Assembly (NCBI GenBank): GCA_946811695.1
Contig: OX328131.1
Location: 11,999,141-12,063,140, forward strand
Direction: 5' to 3'
From: Gonocerus acuteangulatus
Taxonomy: Eukaryota > Arthropoda > Insecta > Hemiptera > Coreidae
DNA length: 64,000 bases
Shown here: piece by piece, positions 45,407-57,714 of the stretch
Layout: each line of letters opens with the position of its first letter
How positions within the stretch are numbered: position 1 is the first letter of the stretch
The notes under the pieces: model-generated
Database searches by the model: none
The model's input: only the letters and a program-made list of their open reading frames with translations
What the model was told of the DNA's origin: nothing
Position numbers and translations under genes: made by a program

Positions 45407-45862
45407 TAAACAATATTTATATGCCATGTAAATATTGTTTTTGAGAAAAATAACTACAATTTTCTATAAATTTCATTTAGTATAAAATGTTAATAATCCA
45501 AATTCTTTTATACTTTTTTTTTTAAATGTTGATGCCTTTTCTTCTTTCGAAAGAAAAGCCACCGTCCCTAGTGGGAATCGAACCCAATTCTTTTATACGT
45601 GTATATTATATATATTGCATAATTAAAAGTATTATTTATTGTAGAAGTAGATACTTACGAAAATATTCCAAGATCCCAAAACCTTTCATGTCTATTTTTA
45701 AACTTTTTTTCTCGAATATTTCCGTAAATGCAAATGTAACCAAAATCTTAGTTGAACAAAAAAATGTGCTAAAACGAGCCATTTGGTTCATACCGAAAAT
45801 TACTCACACATAGAGAGGTATTTAAATCAGGGATCGAAACAGTCATTTTTTTAACAAAAAAA
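45407..45862. other. spacer with truncated SINE-2
   Basis: Positions 45527-45588 match SINE family 2 body and B box on the minus strand (CACTAGGGACGGTGGCTTTT then AAAAGGCATCAAC); the rest is AT-rich and unrecognised. Confidence 0.55.
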
Positions 45863-47061
45863 GTCCGACTCGCAGAAACTGCGTCATCTTAGCGCGGTTA
45901 CGTACATCTCGAAAAAATGGAATATATTAGCATTACAAATCACAGGAAACTGACAGTAGCCAACTTACACAGAAATGAATAATTCTTAATCTGTATAAGT
46001 TAATACAATTTTGTACTGAAAACGTACTTACTCCTCGACTACTGCTGAGAAGGCTCTATTCTAAACAAACAAAAATTCGTTGTCATTTCAAGTATCTTGT
46101 TTTACTAGCAAATTCGTTTTACTGCTTTAATCAACTGTAAATATGTGCTTCAAGGCGAATAAAATGTCATTTTGTCGTGGGTTAAATCTTTCTACAAAAT
46201 AAGATATAACGATAACTTCAGTTGGAGGCGATGAGGAAGGTTATATAAACAGGAGAATTCAAAACAAACTACGTCATCATGATTAGCCACTGCCATCTTG
46301 ATTACCACAGCCACTCCAAACTTATTATTGTCAATACCTTTCACCGTTTCTTAGCTTATTTTACTACAATACTAATTTTAATGATAAATGAAAATTAAAA
46401 CATCCAATTAAAAAGTGAGATAAAGAAAGAGAAAAAACATTTTAAAACGATCACGTTTTATGTTTTAATCGCTTATATCTCTGATTGACGTTGCCCCATC
46501 GAATATTGCTTCAGAATCTTTTTTGTAGAGAATTTAGTAAGCATTCGAATGGTCACTTTCCACTTACCACGATTTCCCAACCGTTATTGAGATATTTACG
46601 AAAAATATATGAAGATCCGAAAACGTTTCATGTCTATTAATAAAATAATTTTTTTCACATACTTACTTAAATCCAAATATAACCAAAATTTAAACATCTT
46701 ATTTAGGATTAATTTCCAAGTTGTAGAAAATATTTCAATTGAATCCCGCGATTTTAAGTACTCACAAAAAAATAATGACTTACAAAAACATTGATTCCAC
46801 TTTTCTCAGAAAGGGTTAAAGATATCGCCTTCAAAATGGTTTCATTCGTTTTCTTATGTTAAAAAACCTATACAAAGAGTACCTGCAAGCATATAAAGTC
46901 AAAAACGTAAGCGTTACGATTTTTTTTGCGCGAATTTCGCCCCAAACACTATCTTCTAGTGGGCGGATTCTGCTGGTTAACGAACTTGACCTTTCAAATT
47001 AGACAACAGATTTTTGTACCAAATTTCGTCAAAATCGGTCCATTTTTAAGCATATATATAA

Positions 47062-47148
<87 letters not shown>

Positions 47149-47283
47149 AATTTTAGCCACCTATATTTTCGTGATCTATAGGGTCTGAAGCATGAAAGTT
47201 TCTAGTTGGCACTTCCGGATTGCGTCATGAGGTCAACCTCATAAGCGGGTTCTCCCTATGGAGACAGGGAGTAACCGCGTTAA
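45863..47283 (-). mobile_element. Helentron-like element, family B, full-length copy
   Basis: Minus orientation: 3' terminus at 45863 (GTCCGACTCGCAG on plus, AGCGCGGTT subterminal repeat) and 5' end at about 47283 (AACCGCGTTAAAA on plus) with the adjacent palindrome CTCCCTATGGAGACAGGGAG. (TA)n at about 47050-47145. Interior repeats with CCAACCGTTATTGAGATATT. No coding capacity. This is the only full-length family B copy without a nested insertion. Confidence 0.7.
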
Positions 47284-48193
47284 AAGTAAAACTTTGACTG
47301 TTATAAAAAGTTTTTTTTAGATAAGTTATAAAATAACTGTTAAAGGAAACTTTTAATTAAAAGTTTTAAGAGCAAATGTTATTTAAGAACTCTTAAAATA
47401 TAGTACATGAAAATAAAAGTTAAAGTAATAATTTTATTTTATTAAATCTGAAATCGAAGGTTTTGAGTATTTTAATCAAGAATTTTAGGGTTTCCTTCGT
47501 TTAAAAATGAGTGAAATGTTCTTCGTTTTAATTTTTTTTTTTTTTATTTACTGAAATATATTTGTTGATACAAAACACAAAATAAACATTAGTAGCTTTA
47601 ATTTATTCCTTTAAACGTTACGTTAGTATTTTTATAACAATTCCTTTAAACTCTTATTTTTTAAGTTGAAAAATAACAGTAAACAAAAAAAAACTTTAAA
47701 AAAAAAGTTTAAATCCAAAAAGTTATTTTTTTTTTAAATAGAATTAAAATTAAAGGTTAAAAAATACTTTTTATAAAATAAAACTTAACAATTATTTTCG
47801 ACCCTAGCTTTAAATAATTGTTTAAAAAACTATCTATGCGTGAGTAGTAAAGGCGGCGTGACTTGTATGAAAGCATGAATGAAAAACGGCTCATTAATAA
47901 ACAATGGCGTATCTTCTCTTAGAGTACATGCCATCCCTTGAAGTCTATAAGTCTCCTGCTCTTTTGTAGTTTTATTTTCTCCTTTCTTATTCTCATAAAA
48001 GATGTCACTTAGGTAATGTTTTTTTTTGTCTATATATTAGTCTTTTCAATTGTGTTCTCCAGACAAAGTAAACGAGAACAACGAACCTCCTAGAAGAACA
48101 ATTAGGAACAATTAAACTTCCTCGAAGAAAAATATTTAAAAATTCTCATAAATAAGAACTGCGTCCTCCGCGCATGTTTATATTATTTATTTA
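47284..48193. other. 0.9 kb AT-rich, no gene seen
   Basis: Many short AAAAGTT/AACTTTT words; nothing recognised. Confidence 0.5.
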
Positions 48194-48874
48194 CTAGCTG
48201 TTACCCGGCGTGCCATGCTACACCTACTTTCTGCATATAGAAAAGCCTAAATAAATTAGAAACCAAATAAGCATTATTAAAATCAAATAACACGAATCTG
48301 TAACTGTTTCGAACCCGTGACCTCCCAACTGGGAGTCCTAGACGACTTTGACCTAACCTATAACACCCCCCCCCCCGTATCAAGACATACATGTGTGCCA
48401 AGTTTGGTAAAAATCGGTCTAACAGTGTGGATTTTTATTTAAAAAAAAGAAAAAAAAAGCACATACAGACAGCAGCTGGTAGACGTTTTTGACCTGGCCT
48501 ATGACACTCCCCTGATCAAGACCAACCTGTGTGCCCAGTTTGATCAAAATCTGTCAAACGGTGTGGGTTTGTATAAAGAACAAACATACAGACAGACAGA
48601 TGGTAGCCGTTTTGAGATAGCCTACGACACTCCTCAGATTAAGATCCACATGTGTACCGAGTTTAGTCAAAATCGGACGAACGGTGTGGATTTGTATAAG
48701 GGACAGACATACAGACAGACAGCTGGTAGATTTTTTTGACCTAGCCTAGGAGATTTCTCGTATCAAGACCTACCATTATTCCAAGTTTGGTCAAAATCGG
48801 TCAAACGGTGTGGATTTGTATAAGGAACAAACAAACAGACAAACAGACAGACACGTGATCTTTATATATATAGA
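48194..48874 (-). mobile_element. non-autonomous Helitron, family C, copy 3
   Basis: The best-kept copy. Minus strand begins TCTATATATATAAAGATCAC (ending 48874) and ends GGCACGCCGGGTAACAGCTAG (CTAG at 48194-48197), with A and T flanks. Four internal repeats of about 110 bp carry CAAACTTGGC and ACAGACAGACA strings. Confidence 0.82.
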
Positions 48875-51358
48875 TTTTATTTGATTGTTGATTCAAAAAA
48901 TCAACGAAAAAAAACTAATGGTAAATAAATAAATTATAGCTTACCAAAAACGTGAAGAAGAAGTGAAAAAAAAAACAAATAATAAAACTGAAGTAATGAA
49001 AAGATAAAATGTTGAAATAGTCTTTATGAAAGGTTAATGAATTTATTTACACATAAGTGCATAAATGTGTGTTTTTCAAATATTTGAGTAGTTTATGGAT
49101 GTGTGGGCTACCTTCTGTCAGAAAGTCGTTTTATGTAGTAGTAACATACTTATATTTGGCAGTAAATCCTAAATATTTCGTCTAAATCCTAAATATTTGA
49201 AAACCTGGTACTGCGCACCTGGTACTGCGCATAGGGGAATGATTCAAAACTATATAACCCAAAAATAGGGTCTTATACAGAAGCCCTAATGTAAAATTAT
49301 ATAGGCCCTAATGTAGCCTTATATTTAATATAAAATTAGGACAATTTTTACAACGATAAGGCAGACACATTTAAGGGGGGACAACATGTAAAAAAAGTAG
49401 TTTTTATTCTAATATTAAATGAATGTTTCATTTACGCTGCCATTTAAACCGGGACAGCTGTACAAAATAATATGAGCAAGAACCAATGAAATCGTAGGGA
49501 ACAACCACTACTGCGCGGTGCTCTCACTCACTCTTACGGTACACGCAGTGTATTGCAGTCTACCATGGGCAACATTTTTTTTTGTTTCCTGAGACGCTCT
49601 GTAAATCGCAGCGTGAATAAAGCACTTCAGTTAATATTTTTTAAAAAACTAGGTACTTTGGATTTTATTTAGTTACATTTTAACCCCGATAATAGTGTCT
49701 TCCTTATTTATTATTCATTGTAAAATTGTCTTAATTTTACATTAAAGATACTTGGCTTCGGAGTAAAACTCTATTTTTGGGAACCTTGTGATCCACGGTA
49801 AGCCTAGCCAACAAATATTTAACTTCTTATCTACCCAAGATGTACATTATAGCAAAATTTCTAGGTGCATAAAAATTGCATTACTAGCTCTCCGACTATT
49901 TGAAAAAATTCAAATCAATCCGTCGTTTTGGGGTTTCTGACAAGTTTTGACTGCGTTAAATGGGATATTTGATTTCCTTTTCTACTTAGAAATGAAGGGA
50001 GGTAAGAACAACTTTAAACCCTCCGATAAGTAGTACATTCTTTGCGGAACAGTTATAAATGGAAACGTTCGGAATATAATTTTTGACTTTGTAACTTTTC
50101 TTGGGACTCGAAAACTAAAGATATCTCAAAAACCTGATTAAGTAGAACTTGTAGCAAATTTAATCAGCTTTTATTTGTTATAGAATGTTCTTGTCGCTAG
50201 GGCGCTTGTTTTCCGATATATAAGCGAAACCCCGAAAAATGGGACCTTCTAAACCCCCCCCCCTCCCCCCGGCTCAAAGGCTACAGGGGACTTTTGATAT
50301 CATAACTTGTCTCCTAAAAAAGTTATGAAGTCTAAATATGTTCCAAGCATTTCCATCTATAGCTGTTTTTGAGCATTCATTGCCTGGACTGGAAAACAGT
50401 AGTAAGGAAATATAAGGTATTTGTAAAGGGCGCTTAGAATGAGAAGAGAAAGGAATAGGACATGGAAGCAGGTGGAGTTGACCAAGAGGTCAGGGCACCG
50501 CCCTCTTTACTAGCTTATTGTCTGTAGGACCGATCTAGAAGCAGCGAAAGGGTTGTTAGCTTGGGAAAGCACACACTGACCCAAATACATACCGGTCTGT
50601 TGTTACATATAGCCGACAGATAGTGCACGAACAGATGTCTGCTTATCGAGGCAATAAGGAACAGTAAGGTGCAATCCATGACAGATAACTAAGTTCAGTA
50701 TTGATTTTGACAGGGTGACGTTTCTGTCCGTTGATTGGGTGATATATGATGAATAGAATTTGATTGGGTCATTTATAAAATCTTTGTTGTGGAGAACTGC
50801 GAATAGCTTGGGAAAGCAAGCAACAGCGCAACAAAACAAATTGGTTAAAATGTACGTATATACCAATAGTGATGTTATAAAGTTTAACCGAAGCAACATA
50901 TTCCTAACCCTAGATAACAACCCTTGGTCGTTTCGACGAATACTGCTCGGATTTGTAATTGCCCTGCGATGATCCTGCAAATCTTTCAGATATTCCCAGG
51001 TACTAGTCTATTACCTACAAGCAGCCGGAAGAAGATCGGTTCGTACTTCCGGAAGTAAGATAACCTTCTCTTTATAAAAGTAGGTCGTCAAAGAAACAAA
51101 TACTGAACGAACCATTCTAGAAGATATCTGTATAGTGGCGTTCGCAATCTTGAAGATTTGGACATTTGAATCGATCCATGCAAAGAGAGCTTCAGTCCAT
51201 TATTTTCCAAATATGAGTTAGTGATGGATTCGTTGTCTCTGACGGTCACAACATATTTCTTTGTTAAGAGGACTTTAGTCCAATTCATTGTTGCCTTAGA
51301 AACACATGTAGCAAAAAATTCATTAACGGCATTGTAGCACATACCTTTCGTTTACGCC
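48875..51358. other. 2.5 kb, no gene supported
   Basis: A minus frame of 125 codons at 50603-50980 has no recognisable domain and ordinary AT-rich composition. A tandem CACCTGGTACTGCG (two units) is at 49206-49232. At 51165-51200 is one arm of an inverted pair whose partner is at 51860-51905. Confidence 0.4.
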
Positions 51359-51544
51359 ATGGTCTTCAGGATCAGTGGTCCCTCCCAATCCTGCCTACCC
51401 AGGAGGGAAGGTCCCCATCAAGCAGAAAAAAATGACATTAAGAAGTTGGTGCCATACGTTTCAGAAGAGCACAAGAATTTTTACTATGAAATATTTGGTT
51501 GGCCAACAACTATAAACATAGATGAAGAAGTTCACGACGATTAA
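51359..51544 (+). CDS. unknown small ORF, possible 3' coding end
   Basis: A 61-codon frame (start taken at the ATG at 51359, which may be too far upstream or not a real start) ends IKKLVPYVSEEHKNFYYEIF then GWPTTINIDEEVHDD and a stop. Composition is protein-like, unlike the low-complexity frames around, and a possible poly-A signal AATAAA lies about 65 bp downstream. It lies between inverted repeats (CATGGATCGATTCA type, 51165-51200 and 51860-51905), so it could be the tail of an element gene rather than a host exon. I do not recognise the family. Confidence 0.3.
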   Translation: MVFRISGPSQSCLPRREGPHQAEKNDIKKLVPYVSEEHKNFYYEIFGWPTTINIDEEVHDD

Positions 51545-52022
51545 GCATTACATTACTCATTGTATGAACTTTATATCATGCAAATATTTCTTACATATTG
51601 TACGATTGATAATAAACTGTTACTCAATATATCCTACATTGTGTTTTACATTATATTAGACCTTATATTATGCAAGAAGAACTTCAGTCCAAGAATTATT
51701 ATTAAATTTTAATAATATAATGCATTTGTTAGTAGTAACCAATGTTTCATATATAACTTGTGTCAGTATGGGGTACTCAGACAAAAAAAAAAGTAGCACA
51801 ATAATAAAACAAATGAAAAGTGTAGACAGTTTTTTCTCGTTTTCTCCAAACTACTGATTATGGACTGAAGTTCTTTTTGCATGGATCGATTCATTTGTAA
51901 AGAAGGCTGCAATATTGGAGCTTGGAGAGGCTTTAAATTATTAATTGTCAATTCTACAGAAATCCTATATCCTACTTGAGGAATTCTTATGGATAGAAAC
52001 TTCGGCGATATTTGACCGTGGA
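51545..52022. other. flank with inverted repeat arm
   Basis: Contains the right arm (about 51860-51905) of the inverted pair, and a related GAAGAACTTCAGTCCA at about 51675. No gene. Confidence 0.45.
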
Positions 52023-52275
52023 GACGCTTCCAATCCTCAAATGTGGAGACAATTGTAATATTTTATCAGCAAGACGCTTCCAATCCTCAAATGTGGAGAC
52101 AATTGTAATATTTTATCAGCAAGACGCTTCCAATCCTCAAATGTGGAGACAATTGTAATATTTTATCAGCAAGACGCTTCCAATCCTCAAATGTGGAGAC
52201 AATTGTAATATTTTATCAGCAAGACGCTTCCAATCCTCAAATGTGGAGACAAATGTAATATTTTATCAGCAAGGC
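52023..52275 (+). repeat. 50-bp tandem repeat, 5 units
   Basis: Unit GACGCTTCCAATCCTCAAAT plus 30 bases ending TTTTATCAGCAA. The five units differ by at most one or two bases, indicating recent expansion. Confidence 0.95.
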
Positions 52276-52285
52276 GCTTATAGTC

Positions 52286-52552
52286 CCCATGACCAGGTAT
52301 CGTCGATACAAAAGCAAACTAAGGAATATGAAAATCACCACTTTTCAGAGTGGAAAAGTATTTATTCATAACTTTTTTTTGGACAGTCAAATATTCGGCA
52401 GATTTGACCTTTTGATAGTGGAATACATTCTCTTTAATAGAGTGAAGTCAGTTTGAAGAATTTGCCGTAAATAAGTCCAGCAGAAATTATTAAAGATGGA
52501 CAATGAAAGATGCATTTTTTCGTATTCGTTAGTTTGCATTTGTATCGACGAT
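52286..52552 (+). mobile_element. TIR element family F, copy 2
   Basis: Ends ATCGTCGATACAAAAGCAAA and its inverted partner TTTGCATTTGTATCGACGAT. The middle, with GAAAATCACCACTTTTCAGA and GGCAGATTTGACC, matches the copy inside 9427-9985 in the other orientation. No transposase. Confidence 0.7.
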
Positions 52553-53375
52553 ATGTTCACAACTCTTATACAAAAAACTTTTGCCATCCTAAAGGGAAAA
52601 CCCCTTGAAATACTTGTATTTATTTTCCTTTAATTACGACTCTTGACATATTTCCTTTCAATTCTGGCATTGCCATTTGTTTGTCTTCTTGACAAACAGG
52701 TTGTAGTTGTTTGTCTTCTTGAGAGTTTAAACAAGGTATGTAGTTGTGGCTAATCGTTGTTTTTGGATTGAGCCCAGTGGTCGAGATAATAAGGGCAGTA
52801 AACCTCCAAGAATTAAGCTTATACTAAATTCATCCACATAAGATTTCCAATTTTCCCATTATTGAGGGCTGCGATATCAATAATATCAGCTGTTTTATTC
52901 CTTTAGTCAATGATGAGAAATCCTGGTTTATCATTATTAGTAATTTAATTTTGTGTAAAAAATTGAAAATTCAACTTTCCAGTCTGCACAACCAAACCAT
53001 TTTTTTCGCCATAAAGGGGAAAAAACAAACAATCAAACTAAGATAAAAGCGTCCAGCAAAAGCCTTCATGAACTTTCTTTGAACCCCAGAGCCTGATATA
53101 CCCCTGGCCAGAACTAGACTTTACAACAGACCGAATATCCCCTTAGAGATGTTTTTGGTGATGAGTGTTATACTCTGATGATGGTCCGGGAGCCGTGAGG
53201 AAGCCGGGCATCGTGATGGGAGGCTGAAATGAAAATAATAGCACCCAAACAAATCACCAGTTGGTATTTTTATACTCTATAATATACACAGTTTTTGCTT
53301 TTTTTTTCATCTACTAGGAATTGCCCCACATTCGTTCAACAATCTGTCGGATAAACTATGAAATACTAACAATTT
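52553..53375. other. no gene seen
   Basis: Short tandem TTGTTTGTCTTCTTGA (two units, about 52676-52722). Otherwise nothing. Confidence 0.4.
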
Positions 53376-53530
53376 AGAGCTTGGAATAGTTTTAGCCAAC
53401 TCAAACGCTATTAAAACTAAAATAAACTATGTTTTATGGTCTTATTTAATTTATTTTGAAGGGTTTTATGAAACGTTTTTACCATCAAATCAAATTTGGG
53501 GCGGGATGGGGGGGGGTGCAGCCCCCCCTT
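53376..53530 (+). repeat. dispersed repeat family E, copy 3
   Basis: ACTAACAATTTAGAGCTTGG, TTTAGCCAACTCAAACGC, GGGTTTTATGAAACG and a G run match 34050-34235. The region after it (53560-53660, AGCTAGGTGGCAGCAACTGT) resembles the flanks of the hAT element at 11281 and 12614. Confidence 0.55.
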
Positions 53531-53786
53531 ATATACGCCAATGTCTGGACTTAATATTACAAATTTGGCAGTACACAAGAGACCACAAGCTAGGTGGCAG
53601 CAACTGTCAAGAAAATCACTTGGATCTATTTACCTCCCACGAGATTATGGTGTTCACAACCCTTTGGCTTCTGAAGCCTTCAAATATTATATTTGTTCTG
53701 ATATATAGTTATAACTTTCATTGATGATTTGTGCATTTTTTTTTTATATATATATTGACAATTACTATGGCTAAAGTTGTCTTATA

Positions 53787-54060
53787 ACTTCATAAAGCTT
53801 GGACGGTTAGGTTGGGCTGGGCACGTCATACGAATGGGGGAAGGAGAGATACCAGGGAAGGTCCTTGAAGCCAGGATGGAACGAACTAGGAGGAGAGGGA
53901 GACCCAGGCTGAGATGGGAGGACAGTGTGGCAGCTGATGCTAGGGTCCTTCTCAATGCAACGAACTGGAAGGCGGCGGCAGCAGATAGAGATGGTTGGCG
54001 GAAGCTCATAGAGGAGGCCAAGACCCGCCTAGGGTTGTAGCGCCAAATAAGAAGAAGAAG
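53787..54060 (+). mobile_element. 5'-truncated LINE insertion with 14-bp target duplication
   Basis: A perfect 14-bp repeat AAAGTTGTCTTATA (53773-53786 and 54061-54074) flanks 274 bp holding only the polymerase C-terminus and a short (AAG)n 3' end. Confidence 0.92.
53800..54040 (+). pseudogene. LINE polymerase C-terminal end
   Basis: The frame gives LGRLGWAGHVIRM, then RTRRRGRPRLRWED, NWKAAAADRDGWRKLIEEAK and TRLGL with stop. The order LRWxGHVxRM, RxRGRPxxRWxD, WxxxAxDRxxWRxxV is the standard C-terminus of many insect LINE polymerases after the reverse-transcriptase domain. Catalytic parts were lost at insertion; what remains is intact, so the insertion is fairly young. Confidence 0.85.
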
Positions 54061-54074
54061 AAAGTTGTCTTATA

Positions 54075-54448
54075 TCTACTCAATGAGGACATTACACAAT
54101 GTGTAAGCGTGAGATTTTGCATGTAAGGCCACGCAGATATGCGAAAGCGTAACACATCAGCTTTTACACAAGGGTTGTAGAACTTTTAAAAATCACTCTG
54201 CACTCAAGAGGCTTATCCTGAAAAAATACTTTTTCTTTAATTAGAAAATTGCGCAATGACTTTTAGATTTTTAAAAAGGCTTCAACTTATCATTAATATC
54301 CTTTACTTTTAATCTTAACGTCAGCGGATGTTCCTTCAGGAGAAACTTAACTAAATACATACCATTTGAGCCTGAACTAAGGAAGATTTTATAAAGGGCC
54401 ACGACTAGATTAATATAACAAATTTAGCCGATGTCAATCAGCTGTTTT
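54075..54448. other. no gene seen
   Basis: Nothing recognised. Confidence 0.4.
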
Positions 54449-54568
54449 TAGCACTTTCCTCCGAAGGAAAGTAGCTATTGAGGTTGCACTCATGACGGAA
54501 TTTTTGAAAAATTTCTTCAAATCTGTATCGATCCTACCTGGTAGAGACCGGAAATGACCCCCGTTAAA

Positions 54569-54646
<78 letters not shown>

Positions 54647-55557
54647 CTGTTAACACGATAGCGGCCAGAGTTTTTGTTTTTTCTTCACGAAACGTGGTAT
54701 ATAGCGTTCAATTAGCAAATGATTGAACGTGTTCGTTAACCACCAAAATCCTCGGGGAGGGGGGCTTTACCCCGGACCGAAAACACTAAATTGACCATGA
54801 AAGCCGTAGTTTTTGTTATATTTCAACGAAACTCGGTATTCGTTATGTTTATCTAATGAGAGAAATACGTTGTAAAAATAAACTAAATCGGTTCATTAGG
54901 AGGAGGGGTTTACTCCGGACCCACATTACCAATTTTCCACTACCAGCCGTAATTTTTGTTACATTTCAACGAAACTCGGTATTCGTGGTGGTAATCAACA
55001 GAGAAAAATGGTTTGTAAAAATAAACTAAATCGGGTTACTTGTAGAGTGGGTTTACTCCGGACCTAAAGTACTAATATACTCATACCGGTCGTAATTTCT
55101 GCTGTATTGGCACGAAACGCGGCATACGTCGTGGGTATCTCATGAGAAAGAAGTGCTGTAAAAATGGAGTAAGATTGGTCTATTGGAAATGAGGGTTTAC
55201 TTTAAACTCTGTTTCATTACAATTAGCCTGCCAGACGTAGGTTCCCAAAGCCGCCGCGTGGAGCGCTATCTCCCACTAGGGGACTGTATCCTGTTCCTGC
55301 GTCAGATCAAAAGACGGAAAATGAAGTTTTTGTGCTTTTATTAAGTAGTACAGTGTCATGTATTAACATAACTCTGGAAGCAAATTATTTACAAAATTAA
55401 TGATTGAACAGTTCTCATAAGAAAAGTAAATGAGCAGAACTATTTACATTTTTATTTTTTTTATACAGGTTATTTACAGCAAATTATTCAGTAATGTAGT
55501 CTACACTACACAAATTCTGAGGAAAGTGCTTAGTTATGCAGCTCCTGCGTGACGGAC
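54449..55557 (+). mobile_element. Helentron-like element, family A, copy 6
   Basis: Complete ends (TAGCACTTTCCTC; GAGGAAAGTGCT, hairpin, GTGACGGAC). (TA)n followed by (GT)n at 54571-54645. Four internal repeats, visibly more diverged than copies 1-3. Confidence 0.7.
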
Positions 55558-55891
55558 TATATTCCTATACAAGGTGTCCCTCATTCATATGTCAGGCGTT
55601 TATTCTGCATGTCATTTGCAGTTAATTTATGCAAAAATGGGCGTTCTATCTCAACATGTACCTGAGCTACTCAAACTTTTGTCTATGAGTGAATGTTTTT
55701 CAATTATTTCGTCTATAGGTCTATTTTTGTCTACTCCATCCGAAAAATACATCATAGATTAATTAACTCTTTGTATTGTTCTGTCTTCAAACAACAGCTC
55801 TTTTCTGGTGTAATATTTTTTAAATAATATGGGGAAAATAAGAAAAAAAATGTTATCAAAACATAGAGAAGCCTAGCAATAAAATAAAAAA
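55558..55891. other. no gene seen
   Basis: Nothing recognised; ACAAGGTGTCCC near 55570 weakly resembles the terminus of the element at 6411. Confidence 0.35.
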
Positions 55892-56450
55892 GTCCGACTC
55901 GCAGGAACTGCGTCATCTTAGCGCGGTTCCGTTCACATCCTAGTACCATTAGTAAAGGAATAGTAGCAGTTATTGGTGGGGTTTGATATTTCTTGAAAAA
56001 TATAAAATAAAATCTCGAAGAGGAAATAGATTTAAGGCGCCACAACAGGAAACTGACAGTATCATGGCGACTTCCCCCACCTTCTCAACACTCGCTCTTG
56101 GAAACACTATAAATTTTTTTTACATTTTCTTACCATGTTTTAGTCACATACTCGTTTTACTGTTAAATGCAATTAAAATGGGAAACAACTAGTCAAAATT
56201 TTATGTAAACAAGCACAAAAAACCGTTCAAAAGAGCAAAACTAACAATTGCGACTTTTGAAGTCCTTATTTCTCCTATTGACATCACCCAATCGAACATT
56301 ACATCAAAACCTTTTTTGTAAGAAATTTAGTAAGCTTTCGAATGGTTACCTTCCGTTTACCAACCGTTTTCGAGATATGTTAGAAAATATATGCAAATCC
56401 CTTTTCATGCCTGTTAATGAGATATTTTATTTCTAGTACTTCCTTTATTC
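55892..56450 (-). mobile_element. Helentron-like element, family B, truncated
   Basis: A perfect 3' end in minus orientation (plus: GTCCGACTCGCAGGAACTGC then AGCGCGGTTCC), followed by interior with AACCGTTTTCGAGATATGTT. It stops near 56450 without (TA)n or the 5' end. Confidence 0.7.
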
Positions 56451-56909
56451 CAAACTGACCCAAGATTTACCTATCTCAGATTAGATGAATATCAAACGCC
56501 TGGAACAAGTTTGAACTAAATTAATATTTTATCATAATAAGTGCTCATGAAGCAAAGGTACTAGATTCATATCATAGGCTGGTTAGTTATTACTTCTTAA
56601 ATTTAAAGATTTGAAAATATCACCAACATAAAGTAATTCGTAAGTTTTGGTCGAATGATGCTATCTTAGCCAAATATTAGCACAACATCAAAATACTGAT
56701 AAATTAATAATGGATTTTCGATGTGAAATATTTCTAGTAAAGAGAAAAATCTGCTTGCTTCATTGGTTGAAAGAGAAAATAACACGGTACCTGAAGAAGA
56801 ACTAGATGATTGTAGTGAAGCAATCACGTGAGGTTTGTGGTCACGTGTGAAATTCGTTCAATTGCCACGTGACCCATTGACCTGTTAGATAGTGTTTACT
56901 AATACAATG
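56451..56909. other. no gene seen
   Basis: Nothing recognised. Confidence 0.4.
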
Positions 56910-57299
56910 TTAGGGCCGCCACACACTATGAGGTAGACCGGACAGGTTCACCCGTACGGTGCACCTGTCCGGTCTACCTCATAGTGTGTGGCGGGACTTT
57001 ACTACCCCCACTCTACCCTTTCCGGCGACCTCACACCTGATGAAAATTCTATTATTTCCACCTGACAGGCGAGTAGACCTCATGTGTGTGTGGGGGTTGT
57101 CAGGTGTACCTGATGAGGTCTCAGTTTTCTGCAATTCTGATTTGTTTTACCGTTGTGGCCTTTTTATTTATTTATTTATGGAATCAGTTTAAAGTGTAAA
57201 ATTTCTCATAAAATTAACGAAGTTCTTAGTGATTTCATCGAAATTTATAAAAATGAACCATGTTAATGGAAAATAAAAGACGATGATTTTCACAATAGA

Positions 57300-57440
57300 A
57301 ATAAAAGGGATGCTGCATATCGCAAATTAGTATACAAACTGAAGAAAATATATCCAAATGCAAACGAGAGTATGGCTAAAAGTAAAATTAATAGTTTTTG
57401 ATCTAATATTCGGAAGGAGTAGAGGAAAATTAACTCCTCA
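57300..57440 (+). pseudogene. MADF (Myb/SANT-like) DNA-binding protein remnant
   Basis: The frame RDAAYRKLVYKLKK, YPNANESMAKSKINSF, stop, SNIRKE matches the MADF pattern (RdaAWreL......vkkKinnLRtqyrrE). In Harbinger elements such a protein binds the ends and brings the transposase to the nucleus. A TGA replaces the residue after INSF and a second stop follows RKE. The N-terminal part is not clear. Confidence 0.7.
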
Positions 57441-57714
57441 AGAATCCAAAAGTAGCTGTTAGTTTTTCGTGTGGGGATATGTGTACATTTTTCTCATATC
57501 TCATTTGTGTATATTTCTTCTTAATGAAAGGAGATACAAGTGACAATAACTCTATGTAAACTGATTCGGTCATGCGCAGATAATTGCGATAATCTGTTGG
57601 TCCATCTCTTAATTCGTTCAGCAGATTGATATGGGTGAATTTATTTCTTCTCTGCAACCATTTCTTACACCATTGTTTGCGTTTTTTTTTTTCGTTTGTT
57701 TTTATGTGTCTCAA
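57430..57714 (-). pseudogene. Harbinger (DDE) transposase N-terminal fragment
   Basis: Minus frame: RKQWCKKWLQRRNKFTHINL, then DYRNYLRMTESVYIELLSLV, and ISPHEKLTATFGFLRS. The pattern W(V)xxxxxRRxxxGxxxxLxxEL...YRxxLRMxxxxFxxLLxxVxPxI...SxxERLxxTLRFLxTG belongs to the N-terminal domain of PIF/Harbinger transposases. The catalytic DDE domain is deleted, and the fragment abuts the MADF remnant of the other strand at about 57430. Not functional. Confidence 0.8.

Noticed and set aside
50603..50980. 125-codon minus-strand gene
   Set aside because: No motif, no supporting signals, and the composition is that of random AT-rich sequence.
52023..52275. CRISPR-like array
   Set aside because: Units are contiguous direct repeats without unique spacers, in a eukaryotic context; the same holds for the 25-, 39-, 69- and 73-bp arrays.
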